Source: Rheinheimera faecalis
Lineage (GTDB): Bacteria > Pseudomonadota > Gammaproteobacteria > Enterobacterales > Alteromonadaceae
Length of the DNA stretch: 64,000 nucleotides
NCBI RefSeq assembly: GCF_021290965.1
Contig: NZ_JAJOYT010000004.1
Coordinates: 1-64,000, forward strand
Direction of reading: 5' to 3'
Part shown: positions 18,287 through 26,576 of the stretch, piece after piece
Layout: every line of letters starts with the position of its first letter
How positions within the stretch are numbered: position 1 is the stretch's first letter
Notes under the pieces: generated by a model
Databases searched by the model: none
Seen by the model: the letters and a program-made list of their open reading frames with translations, nothing else
What the model was told of the DNA's origin: nothing
Position numbers and translations under genes: made by a program

Positions 18287-19522
18287 ATGAAAGCCTCTCA
18301 GGGTAAGAATACGATGTTGACTTTTGAAGCAGCAGTTACAACTTTGTTAAATGCTGTAAGTTGTAAGCTTTCTGCAGAAATGATGCCGTTAAGTAGCTGT
18401 CTTGGTCGAATCCTTACTGAGGATATTAATTCACCATTACAAATACCCTCCTATAACAATTCAGCTATGGATGGTTACGCTTTTAAGTTTTCCGACCTTG
18501 ACGCATATGCTTCGTTCAGAGTAATTGGGCATAGCCTGGCTGGGCATCCCTATCATCAAGTTGTTCCCGCTGGCTGTTGTGTTCGGATTATGACGGGAGC
18601 CGAATTACCTCTTGGATTGGATACTGTTGTGATGCAAGAGGACGTTTTAGTTCACTCTGCTGGCTGTATTGAATTTAAGCAAAAGGTTTCAGCGGGTTCT
18701 CATGTGCGTCTTGCTGGCAGCGAGATTGAAAAAGACACCTTAGTATTGTCCGCAGGACAGAGACTCGGTCCTTTGCACATTGGTTTGGCTGCGACTTTAG
18801 GATTTGCCAAATTACCCGTGTTTCGGAAGCTGAAAGTGGGCGTATTATCAACGGGTGATGAGCTTGTAAAACCGGGGGAGGGTCTTCGAGACGGACAGCT
18901 ATATGATAGTAATAGGTTTGTTTTGGCCGCAATGTTGAAACGGCTAGATGTTGAATTGGTTGATTTTGGATGGGTGGCTGATGATCCTTCACTGCTAAAA
19001 GCTCTATTCCAAAAAGTTGCGGATGAAGTTGACGTTTTGATCACAAGTGGCGGCGTTTCCGTGGGTGATTCTGATTACACCAAACAAGTCCTCGCCGAAT
19101 TGGGGCAAGTGGACTTTTGGAAGGTTGCAATCAAACCCGGAAAACCATTTGCGTTTGGCAAATTAAATGCCTGTTGGTTTTTTGGCTTACCAGGTAATCC
19201 GGTCTCTGCGATAGTCACTTTAGATCAACTGGCACAACCCGCTCTTCGGAAGTTAGCTGGAGAGAAGTTGATTCAAACGCAGTTATTTGAAGCCATTGCT
19301 TCGCAAACCTTTCGCAAAAAGCCCGGGCGCCTTGATTTCCAGCGAGCATTTGTTGAACAGTCCAATGGACGCCTTACTGTCCGGCCGGTTGGTAAAGATA
19401 GTTCGGGTATGCTGACGTCATTAATTGATGCGAACTGTTTCGCTATTCTTGAGGCCGAACGTTCTGATGTCGCAGCCGGGGAACTGGTCAAAGTACAGTT
19501 TTTCAGTGAGCTATTAAACTAG
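18287..19522 (+). CDS. moeA: Molybdopterin molybdenumtransferase
   Basis: A 411-residue enzyme that inserts molybdate into adenylylated molybdopterin. Family landmarks are NSAMDGYA (about residues 63-70), MTGAELPLG, the STGDELVKPGEGLRDGQLYDSN stretch around 190-211 (shown here only in outline), TSGGVSVGDSDY near 255 and FGLPGNPVSA near 303. A slightly later ATG at 18314 (MLTFEAAV) is also possible; the first has AAAGGA upstream. It lies directly downstream of narL and is probably cotranscribed, so Moco synthesis is tied to nitrate signalling. Confidence 0.95.
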   Translation: MKASQGKNTMLTFEAAVTTLLNAVSCKLSAEMMPLSSCLGRILTEDINSPLQIPSYNNSAMDGYAFKFSDLDAYASFRVIGHSLAGHPYHQVVPAGCCVRIMTGAELPLGLDTVVMQEDVLVHSAGCIEFKQKVSAGSHVRLAGSEIEKDTLVLSAGQRLGPLHIGLAATLGFAKLPVFRKLKVGVLSTGDELVKPGEGLRDGQLYDSNRFVLAAMLKRLDVELVDFGWVADDPSLLKALFQKVADEVDVLITSGGVSVGDSDYTKQVLAELGQVDFWKVAIKPGKPFAFGKLNACWFFGLPGNPVSAIVTLDQLAQPALRKLAGEKLIQTQLFEAIASQTFRKKPGRLDFQRAFVEQSNGRLTVRPVGKDSSGMLTSLIDANCFAILEAERSDVAAGELVKVQFFSELLN

Positions 19523-19558
19523 CGCACTGTTCTTGCACGTTTTTTTCCGCCAACTCCT

Positions 19559-19584
19559 GCAGCTATGCGCTGTTGCATAGCTGC
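19559..19584 (+). terminator. Terminator-like hairpin after moeA
   Basis: GCAGCTATGC (19559-19568) pairs perfectly with GCATAGCTGC (19575-19584) over a 6-nt loop, followed by TGTTGTT. It lies 37 bp past moeA. The U-tract is poor, but the stem is strong. Confidence 0.65.
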
Positions 19585-19656
19585 TGTTGTTCAAAAGCCG
19601 GAGATAGGGAGTAGATGTTAGTACCCCCTTATTGCCATCCTCAGCTGCTGAACAGC

Positions 19657-19670
19657 TTGATCTAAATCAA
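19657..19670. promoter_or_regulatory. FNR/ANR box upstream of the keto-acid decarboxylase
   Basis: TTGATCTAAATCAA is a perfect TTGAT-N4-ATCAA palindrome centred 63 bp before the start codon. Placed at -41.5 it would put the transcription start about 22 nt ahead of the ATG. A lone TACCCCC half-site lies at 19622. Confidence 0.87.
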
Positions 19671-19726
19671 TAATGCATCACCCGCTTCGCCGCACACTTT
19701 GTGAACTAAAACTATGAGGTGTGATT

Positions 19727-21394
19727 ATGAAGCTGGTCGATTTATTGTTACAGCAGATTGAACAAGCTGGTGCCCAGCAAATTTTCGGCATTCCGGGTGA
19801 CTTTGTTTTGCCGTTATTTTTGGCGATAGAGCAATCCGGAAAAATCCCACTGTATTACCTGAGTCATGAACCATCTGCCATCTTCGCTGCGGATGGTGCT
19901 GCCCGGATCAGTAATAAACCTTCTGTTGCTGTGCTGACCTATGGTGCCGGAGCGCTCAATGCGGTAAATGCGGTGGCTCAGGCTTATATGGAACAGGTTC
20001 CTCTTATCATCATTGCCGGTTTTCCCTCTGAGCAAGAACTAAAAAGAGAATTAGTGATCCACCATCAAGCCCGCCATGTCGACTCCCAACGGGACATTTA
20101 TCGGGAGATCACCTGTGCACAAGTCAGGTTAGACGACGTCAACACGGCAGCCGCTGAACTTTCTTATGCGATCCACTGTTGTCTGAAAGAATCCCGGCCC
20201 ATATTGATTGAAATGCCAAGGGATGCGTCAGCCTGGGTACTGCCAGCCATAGATGTTGAGCGGGCCGATCCAAAACCATGCAACGCCCTGATTCATTCAG
20301 AGCTTCAGCATCAACAACTATTGGCTGTTGCAGCAGAGGAGATTAAAAGACGGTTAGTTCAAGCGAAAAAACCAGTGTTGTTATGTGGTATTGGCGTTCG
20401 CCGTTTTGGCATTGGCGCATTAGTTGAGCAACTTTCCTCCCAATTGAATATTCCTATGATGACCACTTTGCTGGGACGAGCTTGTGTTGACCAGTTACAT
20501 CCCATGTATGCGGGGGTTTTTATCGATAGCAAGGATCAGTCTCAGTATGAACTGATCCGGGACGCCGATTTAATCATTCAGTTAGGCGTGATTCAAAGCG
20601 ATAGTAATTTTGCTGCTCATCAGGCATTGTTTCCGATAGAGAAATCTATACTTGTCCAGCAAGGAGAGCTCAGGATGGCAGGCTTTGCCTTCCATGATTT
20701 GGCTATTCGGGATCTATTGTCCGTTTTGCTGGCTACAGATTTAGCTGCATTTTCTCACCAGATCGCTAAACAAACCCGATTGAAAAGCCGAAGAACCCGC
20801 ACTGCGAACAGCTTTAATTCGGTCAATGCCGTTGCTTTAGTGGATGAAATCCTCAGTCATCACTCTTCTGTTGTTCCTGTGGTCAGTGATATTGGTGATT
20901 GTCTTTTCGCGTCTTTGCATCTGAGATCTTCAACCTTGTTAGCTCCTTCCTTTTACGCCTCTATGGGGTATGCCGTGCCGGCGGCGCTGGGCGTTCAGGC
21001 TGCAACGGGTAGTCGTCCATTAGTATTAGTCGGCGACGGCGCCTTCCAAATGACAGGACTGGAGCTTGGACATTGCACCAGATATGGTTTTGCTCCTATT
21101 ATCTTGTTGTTCAACAACAGTAGCTGGCAAATGATCAAAGCTTTTTCACCCGATTTAAGTTCTACCTGTCTACAGGGGTGGGATTACTCAGTTATTGCCA
21201 AAGGCATGGGGGGTGAGAGTCATCAGGTCAGAAATTTTGATGAACTGGAACAAGCGATGACTATGGCGTTACAACAGCCAACAAAATTTACATTAATCGA
21301 GCTGATACTACCGGTCGACAGTCGTAGCGAACGTTTGCAGGCATTTGCAAATGGTTTTCTAGCTGCGCAGAAAAAAGCCTTACCGGTAATCTAG
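19727..21394 (+). CDS. Thiamine-diphosphate 2-keto acid decarboxylase (indolepyruvate/phenylpyruvate type)
   Basis: A 555-residue enzyme of the pyruvate/indolepyruvate decarboxylase family. It shows the N-terminal FGIPGDFVLPLF, the ThDP-activating glutamate in SHEPSAIFAADG (about residue 50), the HH pair in VIHHQAR that separates decarboxylases from acetolactate synthases, and the cofactor motif GDGAFQMTG ... NNSSW (about 440-472). ATG 19727 is chosen because GAGGT ends six bases upstream. It may release CO2 from phenylpyruvate, indolepyruvate or a similar acid to give an aldehyde; the substrate is not determinable by eye. It is convergent with modC (10-bp gap) and stands behind a perfect FNR box. 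Confidence 0.88.
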   Translation: MKLVDLLLQQIEQAGAQQIFGIPGDFVLPLFLAIEQSGKIPLYYLSHEPSAIFAADGAARISNKPSVAVLTYGAGALNAVNAVAQAYMEQVPLIIIAGFPSEQELKRELVIHHQARHVDSQRDIYREITCAQVRLDDVNTAAAELSYAIHCCLKESRPILIEMPRDASAWVLPAIDVERADPKPCNALIHSELQHQQLLAVAAEEIKRRLVQAKKPVLLCGIGVRRFGIGALVEQLSSQLNIPMMTTLLGRACVDQLHPMYAGVFIDSKDQSQYELIRDADLIIQLGVIQSDSNFAAHQALFPIEKSILVQQGELRMAGFAFHDLAIRDLLSVLLATDLAAFSHQIAKQTRLKSRRTRTANSFNSVNAVALVDEILSHHSSVVPVVSDIGDCLFASLHLRSSTLLAPSFYASMGYAVPAALGVQAATGSRPLVLVGDGAFQMTGLELGHCTRYGFAPIILLFNNSSWQMIKAFSPDLSSTCLQGWDYSVIAKGMGGESHQVRNFDELEQAMTMALQQPTKFTLIELILPVDSRSERLQAFANGFLAAQKKALPVI

Positions 21395-21404
21395 CAAATG
21401 ATAG

Positions 21405-22622
21405 TCAACTGATAGCTGCAGCCTTTATATTTGCATAGAGCCTACAGCCTTTTTTAATGCCTAACTGGTCGAAAGAGTATTGGCTGATCTGAGCAAGCAA
21501 CTGCTGACCATCACTGAGTGACAAATATAAAAATAGCTCAGCCGTAGAGGATGCCGCCTGCCAGTGTGTGACCTGCACGGGCAACTGCACCTGTATTGAA
21601 CTCTGTTCTAAAGGTCGCAGGCTTACACTAACGTCTTTAGCCCGGATCCTTAATCTGCACATTTTAGGCAAATTGGTGCTGGGTGACGGTGATGCAGGCA
21701 ATAGGATCCGCTGCTCGCTCAGTTCGAGTTGGCAGACCGAAGAGGGTAATGATGGCTCTTTGGGTAATTGCCTGGTATATAACACACTCATCGCTTCTGA
21801 TTGCAATTCAGGCTCGCTGTGCAGTAATTTTGCTAGCGCTCCCTGAGCCTTCAGTTGTCCCTGTTCGAGCAGAATTAAAAAGTCTGCCAGTTGCACCACA
21901 TCCTCTAACTGATGGCTGATCAACAAAACCGGAATATTGATATCGATAAGTACCCGACGTAAGTAGGGCACAATTTCTTGTCTGCCTATCCGATCCAGAG
22001 CGCTCAATGGCTCATCGAGCAGCAATAACTGAGGTTGTGCCAGCAGTGCTCGACCAAGAGCAACTCTCTGTTTCTGACCGCCGGACAATTGCTGCACAGC
22101 TCTGTGAAGCAGAGGGGTTAAATCAAGCTGCTGATAGATATCCTCAGGATGCAATTGACGTAAGTCTGGGCTGGTCCGCTGGTAACCAAATAGCAGATTT
22201 TGTTCAACAGTAAGATGAGGTAGCAGTGAATCATTTTGACTCACTAAGCCAATTCGCCTTTGCTCTGCCGGGCATTTGTACCTGTCTGAAAGCCAGACTT
22301 GCTCACCAAAACAGATGTCTCCGGTGATCTTGGGTTCAAGACCTGCTATTGCTCTGAGTAAGCTAGTCTTGCCGCATCCTGAGCGCCCAAAAATGGCGGT
22401 AATACCTGTTAAAGCAATCTGGGTCTTTATGCGTAACCGGAAACCTTGGCGTTGCAGAGAAATATCGAGCCATAACGATGAAGTTTCAGGTTTATCTGCA
22501 CTGAGCATTTCTTTTACATCAGAGGAGTGAAAGAGTGAATGTATCAGCTGCCGGAGGTACGTTGTAGCTTTGCCTAAAGTGCCACCAGATACTTTAGCGG
22601 TAAAGTCGTGTCTGTCGTTCAT
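21405..22622 (-). CDS. modC: Molybdate ABC transporter ATP-binding protein
   Basis: A 405-residue ATPase that drives molybdate uptake. It shows Walker A GRSGCGKT (about 79-86), the ABC signature LSGGQKQR (about 178-185), Walker B LLLLDEPLSALD and the switch His in LLISHQ. A C-terminal molybdate-responsive (MOP-like) part begins near 325 with RLRIRAKDVSVSL. About 45 extra residues precede the ABC domain compared with E. coli ModC (352 residues); an internal start at Met 39 (MLSADKPE) is possible. Last gene of the moa-mob-mod operon, overlapping modB by 4 bp. Confidence 0.94.
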   Translation of the reverse strand: MNDRHDFTAKVSGGTLGKATTYLRQLIHSLFHSSDVKEMLSADKPETSSLWLDISLQRQGFRLRIKTQIALTGITAIFGRSGCGKTSLLRAIAGLEPKITGDICFGEQVWLSDRYKCPAEQRRIGLVSQNDSLLPHLTVEQNLLFGYQRTSPDLRQLHPEDIYQQLDLTPLLHRAVQQLSGGQKQRVALGRALLAQPQLLLLDEPLSALDRIGRQEIVPYLRRVLIDINIPVLLISHQLEDVVQLADFLILLEQGQLKAQGALAKLLHSEPELQSEAMSVLYTRQLPKEPSLPSSVCQLELSEQRILLPASPSPSTNLPKMCRLRIRAKDVSVSLRPLEQSSIQVQLPVQVTHWQAASSTAELFLYLSLSDGQQLLAQISQYSFDQLGIKKGCRLYANIKAAAIS

Positions 22623-23308
22623 CTGCGACTATCCTGCTGCCAGCGATTTAGAATGAATAGTAGTAAAACAGAGAGTACTAACAGGAAAAAAGACAGCTGA
22701 TGGGCTGCATCGTAATTCATGGCTTCAGTGTGATCGTAAATAAGCACGGAAAGTACTTTAGTTTCGCCAGCTATACTACCGCCAATCATCATGATCATGC
22801 CAAACTCTCCCAAGGTATGGGCGAAACTCAAGCTGGCTGCTGCTATTAAGCCTGGTTTTGCCAGAGGCAGTAGCACATTGTAAAACCTGTCGAACTTTTT
22901 AGCGCCCAGTAAGGCGGCCGTCTCCAGGGGCTGAGTGCCAATGCTACGAAAACACTGCTTCAGAGGCTGCACAGCAAATGGCAAAGAATAAATTACCGAC
23001 CCCAGTACAAGCCCCTCAAAACTGAATAACAAAGGCGGCAGTCCTGCGGCAGTAAGCCAGTTCCCAATGCCATGATTTGGACTGAGCAGTAGCAAGAGAT
23101 AAAAGCCAAGCACAGTTGGAGGCAACACCAGAGGAAGAGTGACCAAAGCCTCAACGAAACTATGACGTTTCTGTTGACCAAATGCCAGCCACCAGGCCAA
23201 AGGAATAGCAATACACAATAAGATCAGGGTGGTCAGGCTACACAATTTGAGTGTCAGCCAAATAGCTTGCCAATCTTCTGTGCTAAGGCGGAACAACTCA
23301 GTATTCAT
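22619..23308 (-). CDS. modB: Molybdate ABC transporter permease
   Basis: A 229-residue inner-membrane permease with about five helices. It forms the molybdate channel with ModC. The EAA-like cytoplasmic loop reads ETAALLGAKKFDRFYNVLLP (about 130-149), and the family stretch AHTLGEFGMIMMIGGSIAG follows. Four-base overlaps with modA upstream and modC downstream point to one transcript. Confidence 0.95.
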   Translation of the reverse strand: MNTELFRLSTEDWQAIWLTLKLCSLTTLILLCIAIPLAWWLAFGQQKRHSFVEALVTLPLVLPPTVLGFYLLLLLSPNHGIGNWLTAAGLPPLLFSFEGLVLGSVIYSLPFAVQPLKQCFRSIGTQPLETAALLGAKKFDRFYNVLLPLAKPGLIAAASLSFAHTLGEFGMIMMIGGSIAGETKVLSVLIYDHTEAMNYDAAHQLSFFLLVLSVLLLFILNRWQQDSRR

Positions 23309-24099
23309 GGCGCAGTGAATCCATAACTGAGCAGTAATTGTTGTGCCTGGTTTGAGCGCATAAAGTCACTGAACTGGTGAGCTCTAGCGCTTATTTGGGG
23401 GGAGCTTTGAGCTCTTTTTATCTTGATAAAGGCTGTGATTAATGGGGAATGCAGGTCTTGATTGATCATCGGATAAGGCTGGATCTGCTCAGGTTTAGTT
23501 ACCAAGGCCATACCCACTAATGCGGCATCGGCGGCGCCGCTTTGCACCAGTTGAAAGGTCTTGGCGACATTTTCTCCATACACAATTTTATTTTCCAGCT
23601 TGTGCCAAAGTCCACTCTTCTCTATAGCTTGTTTAGCTCTGTCGCCATAGGGAGCGTGTTGTGGTTCTGCGATGGCGATACGTCGAAAGCGCGAAGCTGT
23701 AAGATCGGCTAAGCGCAGAGCGGGTTGCAGTGTTGCTCTGGTCACTAATACTAAATGACCACGACCTAGAGCAACCGGAGCTTGCTGGGCAAAACCTTTT
23801 TGCCATAACTGCTCGGCGAAATGTATATCTGCAGAGAAATAGAGATCATAAGGAGCACCGTGTTGGATTTGTTGGCTCAGTTTTCCAGACGATCCAAATA
23901 CGATTTGTACTGGTATTCCTGGCTCGGTCCGTTGAAATTCGAGGCTTATAGCGTTTAATGCGTCACGTAAATCTGAGGCTGCCGCAACTCTGAGTACAAG
24001 TTGTGGTTCAGCATGCATACTGAAACTCACAATACAAAGCAAGCTACAAAAAAACTTCAATAAGGACTGTGTTGGCCAGGTTTTCAACATTTTGACCAC
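23305..24099 (-). CDS. modA: Molybdate-binding periplasmic protein
   Basis: A 264-residue solute-binding protein with an N-terminal signal peptide (cleavage near SMHAEP, about residue 31). The mature protein starts LRVAAASDLRDAL, carries FGSSGKLSQQI and PYDLYFSAD, and has the GAADAALVGMALV segment, all typical of ModA. It captures molybdate and delivers it to ModBC. Its start overlaps moaE by 16 bp. A second ATG at 24090 is equally usable. Confidence 0.94.
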   Translation of the reverse strand: MVKMLKTWPTQSLLKFFCSLLCIVSFSMHAEPQLVLRVAAASDLRDALNAISLEFQRTEPGIPVQIVFGSSGKLSQQIQHGAPYDLYFSADIHFAEQLWQKGFAQQAPVALGRGHLVLVTRATLQPALRLADLTASRFRRIAIAEPQHAPYGDRAKQAIEKSGLWHKLENKIVYGENVAKTFQLVQSGAADAALVGMALVTKPEQIQPYPMINQDLHSPLITAFIKIKRAQSSPQISARAHQFSDFMRSNQAQQLLLSYGFTAP

Positions 24100-24557
24100 C
24101 TGTCGTATTGCTGTTGATCGCTGGTTTTCGCCTCAACCCACAGCGTTCCTGATGCATCATGTTGCTTTTTCCAGATAGGCACCTGGTTTTTTAAATAATC
24201 CATGATGAATTCTGCACCTGCAAAGGCCGCTAAACGATGGCCAGCAGCAACCCCAACCATGACAATTTGCTGTTCAGGAGTCAGATACCCCACTCGATGA
24301 ACGATGTGCACTGCGTTCAAGGAAAAACGTTGAACCGCCTGTTCAGCAATACTAAACAGGCACCGCTCAGTCATTCCCGGGTAATGCTCTAATTCCAGCG
24401 CTTTCAACTCAAGCTCAGGGTGATCACGTACCAGACCGACAAAGGTGACTATTGCGCCGCAATAAGGGGTTGCGGCCAACTGCCTGTAAATCATCTCCTG
24501 AGAAAAATCCTCAGTCTGAACTTTTACTGTGATAGCTGCTGATTGTTTCTCAGTCAT
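24084..24557 (-). CDS. moaE: Molybdopterin synthase catalytic subunit
   Basis: A 157-residue protein that with MoaD converts precursor Z (cPMP) to molybdopterin by adding two sulfurs. Landmarks are GAIVTFVGLVRDH (about 34-46), LELEHYPGMTE, HRVGYL, the VAAGHRLAAFAGAEFIMDYLK region (about 122-142) and VPIWKKQ, which holds the catalytic lysines. It is 1 bp away from moaD and overlaps modA. Confidence 0.96.
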   Translation of the reverse strand: MTEKQSAAITVKVQTEDFSQEMIYRQLAATPYCGAIVTFVGLVRDHPELELKALELEHYPGMTERCLFSIAEQAVQRFSLNAVHIVHRVGYLTPEQQIVMVGVAAGHRLAAFAGAEFIMDYLKNQVPIWKKQHDASGTLWVEAKTSDQQQYDRWSKC

Positions 24558-24558
24558 G

Positions 24559-24807
24559 TTATCCTCCTGTGACAGGAGGAAAAAAAGCTATCTCATCACC
24601 ACTTTGAATCATTTGATCCTTTTTGGTCAGTTGTTGATTTACCGCACAAAGCAAATTTGTGCGGTTGATTGACTCGGCAAAAGCTGGCAAATGAGCACAA
24701 AGCTGATGCTGCAGCTCTTCAACACTGCAGCTTGTGCTCAGTGGGAGGTTCAGGCTGTCTTGTTGCAATCTTTCGCGCAGAGCGCCAAAAAATAGGATCC
24801 GGATCAT
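24559..24807 (-). CDS. moaD: Molybdopterin synthase sulfur-carrier subunit
   Basis: An 82-residue ubiquitin-fold protein ending in the required Gly-Gly (FFPPVTGG), which MoeB adenylates and which then carries the thiocarboxylate sulfur. The body shows FFGALRERL near the start and GDEIAFFPP at the end. Its ATG overlaps the last base of the moaC stop region, typical of tight coupling in moa operons. moeB is 16 kb away in this window. Confidence 0.95.
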   Translation of the reverse strand: MIRILFFGALRERLQQDSLNLPLSTSCSVEELQHQLCAHLPAFAESINRTNLLCAVNQQLTKKDQMIQSGDEIAFFPPVTGG

Positions 24808-25367
24808 CAGAAGTCTCCTTGTTTGCCGATTAGAGTATGGTCTTGATAGCTGTCTCTGTGCTGTACATAATCTTCACGTATCCAGACGCCCGATTTCCCG
24901 CCCGTTTTCTCTTCAAGCTTGATGTCTGTGATGACGATGGCCGGGTCGACTGCCTTACACATGTCATGGATAGTCAGTGCGCTTACGGCCGCAGCAGTCA
25001 AGGCCTCCATTTCGACCCCCGTGTTTCCATTGACCTCGCAAGAGGTCATTATTTTTACCTGTCCTGATGTTTGATCCGCGCTGAATTCCACCTGAACTTT
25101 AGTGAGCAGTAGGGGGTGGCACAGTGGGATCAGGTCACTGGTTTTTTTGGCTGCCATGATCCCCGCAATACGGGCGCAGGCAAAGGCGTCCCCTTTTTTT
25201 AGAGAAGCGGATAACAGCAAGCCCACCACTTCAGGAGTGGTGATCACGACAGCTGATGCTATCGCTTTTCGCGAGCTCACGGCTTTATGGCCAACATTCA
25301 CCATTTGGGCACTGCCGTCTTTGGTTAAATGCGTAAGGGTTGCTGCTACATTAGGGTCATTGTTCAT
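24807..25367 (-). CDS. moaC: Cyclic pyranopterin monophosphate synthase
   Basis: A 186-residue enzyme that closes the cyclic pyranopterin ring with MoaA in the first Moco step. Recognised by MVNVGHKAVSSRKAIA (about 22-37), KKTSDLIPLCHPLLLT (about 75-90), NGNTGVEMEALTAAAVSALT (about 111-130) and KTGGKSG. The C-terminus extends about 20 residues past the usual end. It overlaps moaB by 4 bp. Confidence 0.95.
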   Translation of the reverse strand: MNNDPNVAATLTHLTKDGSAQMVNVGHKAVSSRKAIASAVVITTPEVVGLLLSASLKKGDAFACARIAGIMAAKKTSDLIPLCHPLLLTKVQVEFSADQTSGQVKIMTSCEVNGNTGVEMEALTAAAVSALTIHDMCKAVDPAIVITDIKLEEKTGGKSGVWIREDYVQHRDSYQDHTLIGKQGDF

Positions 25368-25924
25368 ACACTACCTTCTTCGTTATCCAAGTCTTTACTA
25401 CAGCCAGAGCTGATGTTACATAGTTGCCCAACAAAATTGCATGGGCCCTGACGCGCATCCAGTTGTGGCAGGATCAGCGCGAGCATGGCGAGCGAACATG
25501 CAGAAGGGGAGCCTGGTATAGCAAAAAGTAAGGTCTGATTGGCAAGACCGGATAAGGCCCGCGACTGCATACTTGAGCTGCCAATTTGTTGATAAGACAA
25601 GCAGCGGAATAGCTCGCCAAATCCTTCCACTTTTTTATCCAGTAAGGGCAGCAGCGCTTCCTCCGTACAATTATCCGGCGCAAAACCTGTGCCTCCGTTG
25701 AGGATAATCACCTGACTAGCGGGGTCCGCAATAAGTTGCGAAACTATGGCTCTGATTGTATACAAATTCGACCGGACTATTTCACGATAGCTCACGCAGT
25801 GCCCTGCCTCGGTCAGTAATTGATGGATTAAATGCCCACTCTCATCGGTGTCCGGGGTATGGCGATTTGAAATAGTCAAAACAGCGATACTAAGTGACTT
25901 AAAGGGCTTCGTTTTTTTTGCCAT
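25364..25924 (-). CDS. moaB: MoaB, molybdopterin-binding (MogA-like) protein
   Basis: A 186-residue protein of the MoaB/MogA fold with AVLTISNRHTPDTDESG at the start, the NGGTG motif (about residue 77) and LFAIPGSPSACSLAM. In organisms with MogA its role is minor or unknown; a clear MogA is encoded at 34686-35243. The start at 25924 (MAKKTKPF) is chosen to fit family length; an in-frame ATG 13 codons upstream exists. It lies between mobA and moaC in the operon. Confidence 0.88.
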   Translation of the reverse strand: MAKKTKPFKSLSIAVLTISNRHTPDTDESGHLIHQLLTEAGHCVSYREIVRSNLYTIRAIVSQLIADPASQVIILNGGTGFAPDNCTEEALLPLLDKKVEGFGELFRCLSYQQIGSSSMQSRALSGLANQTLLFAIPGSPSACSLAMLALILPQLDARQGPCNFVGQLCNISSGCSKDLDNEEGSV

Positions 25925-25966
25925 GTTGCATGCTCTCTCAGAAAATTCGGACTGATTTTTCACCCA

Positions 25967-26527
25967 TCATGGTTGGTGATACTGAAGGTTTTTTGCATGA
26001 TCCCCGCAGAGCTGTATCACATGCTGCCACTGATCCGGTGTATTGGTATTGGCCAGTGCTTGCTGGTCTGGGCACTCTATTTCTACAACACCGAAGCTCT
26101 GTAAAAATTGCTGAATCGAGCGGTCCGGCGTTTTTTGTTGCAGTTGATTTGATAACCAGTGTTTTACTTCAGTGGTATTAGGTATGACCGCAGGTAATGG
26201 AGAGTCTGCAAAGCAGCTACAAGGATGTTGTAGAAGCAACTTCAATAAATCTGCAGTAAGTAATGGCGTGTCGACCGGCAGCACCAGGCAATGCTTCGCA
26301 TTGACATGCAATAAGGCGGATTGAATACCAGCCAAAGGTCCGGCTCCCGGGTACAGATCATTGATAAAGCCGGGTTCATTTCGGCTGATCAGTATTTGAT
26401 TGATGCCTGCCGCTTTAACCAGAGCCACTGCGCGATGTAGCAGGGTCTTGCCTTGTAGTTTTAACAGCGCCTTGTCTTGCCCCATCCTTGAGGAACGACC
26501 TCCAGCCAAAATTATTGCACTTTGCAT
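25967..26527 (-). CDS. mobA: Molybdenum cofactor guanylyltransferase
   Basis: A 186-residue nucleotidyltransferase that adds GMP to Moco to make the bis-MGD form needed by NarG. The GTP-binding signature LAGGRSSRMGQDKALL is near the start, GAGPLAGIQSAL near residue 70 and LPVDTPLL near 95. ATG 26527 places the signature at the usual distance from the N-terminus; an in-frame ATG at 26554 would add nine residues. It is 49 bp after moaA. Confidence 0.92.
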   Translation of the reverse strand: MQSAIILAGGRSSRMGQDKALLKLQGKTLLHRAVALVKAAGINQILISRNEPGFINDLYPGAGPLAGIQSALLHVNAKHCLVLPVDTPLLTADLLKLLLQHPCSCFADSPLPAVIPNTTEVKHWLSNQLQQKTPDRSIQQFLQSFGVVEIECPDQQALANTNTPDQWQHVIQLCGDHAKNLQYHQP

Positions 26528-26576
26528 GACCACTACACCCGCTTTGTATTGCATATCAGGATGACTGTTGTTTGCA

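Noticed and set aside
19622-19637. NarL site ahead of the keto-acid decarboxylase
   Set aside because: Only the left heptamer (TACCCCC) fits; the right arm ATTGCCA lacks the GTA end.
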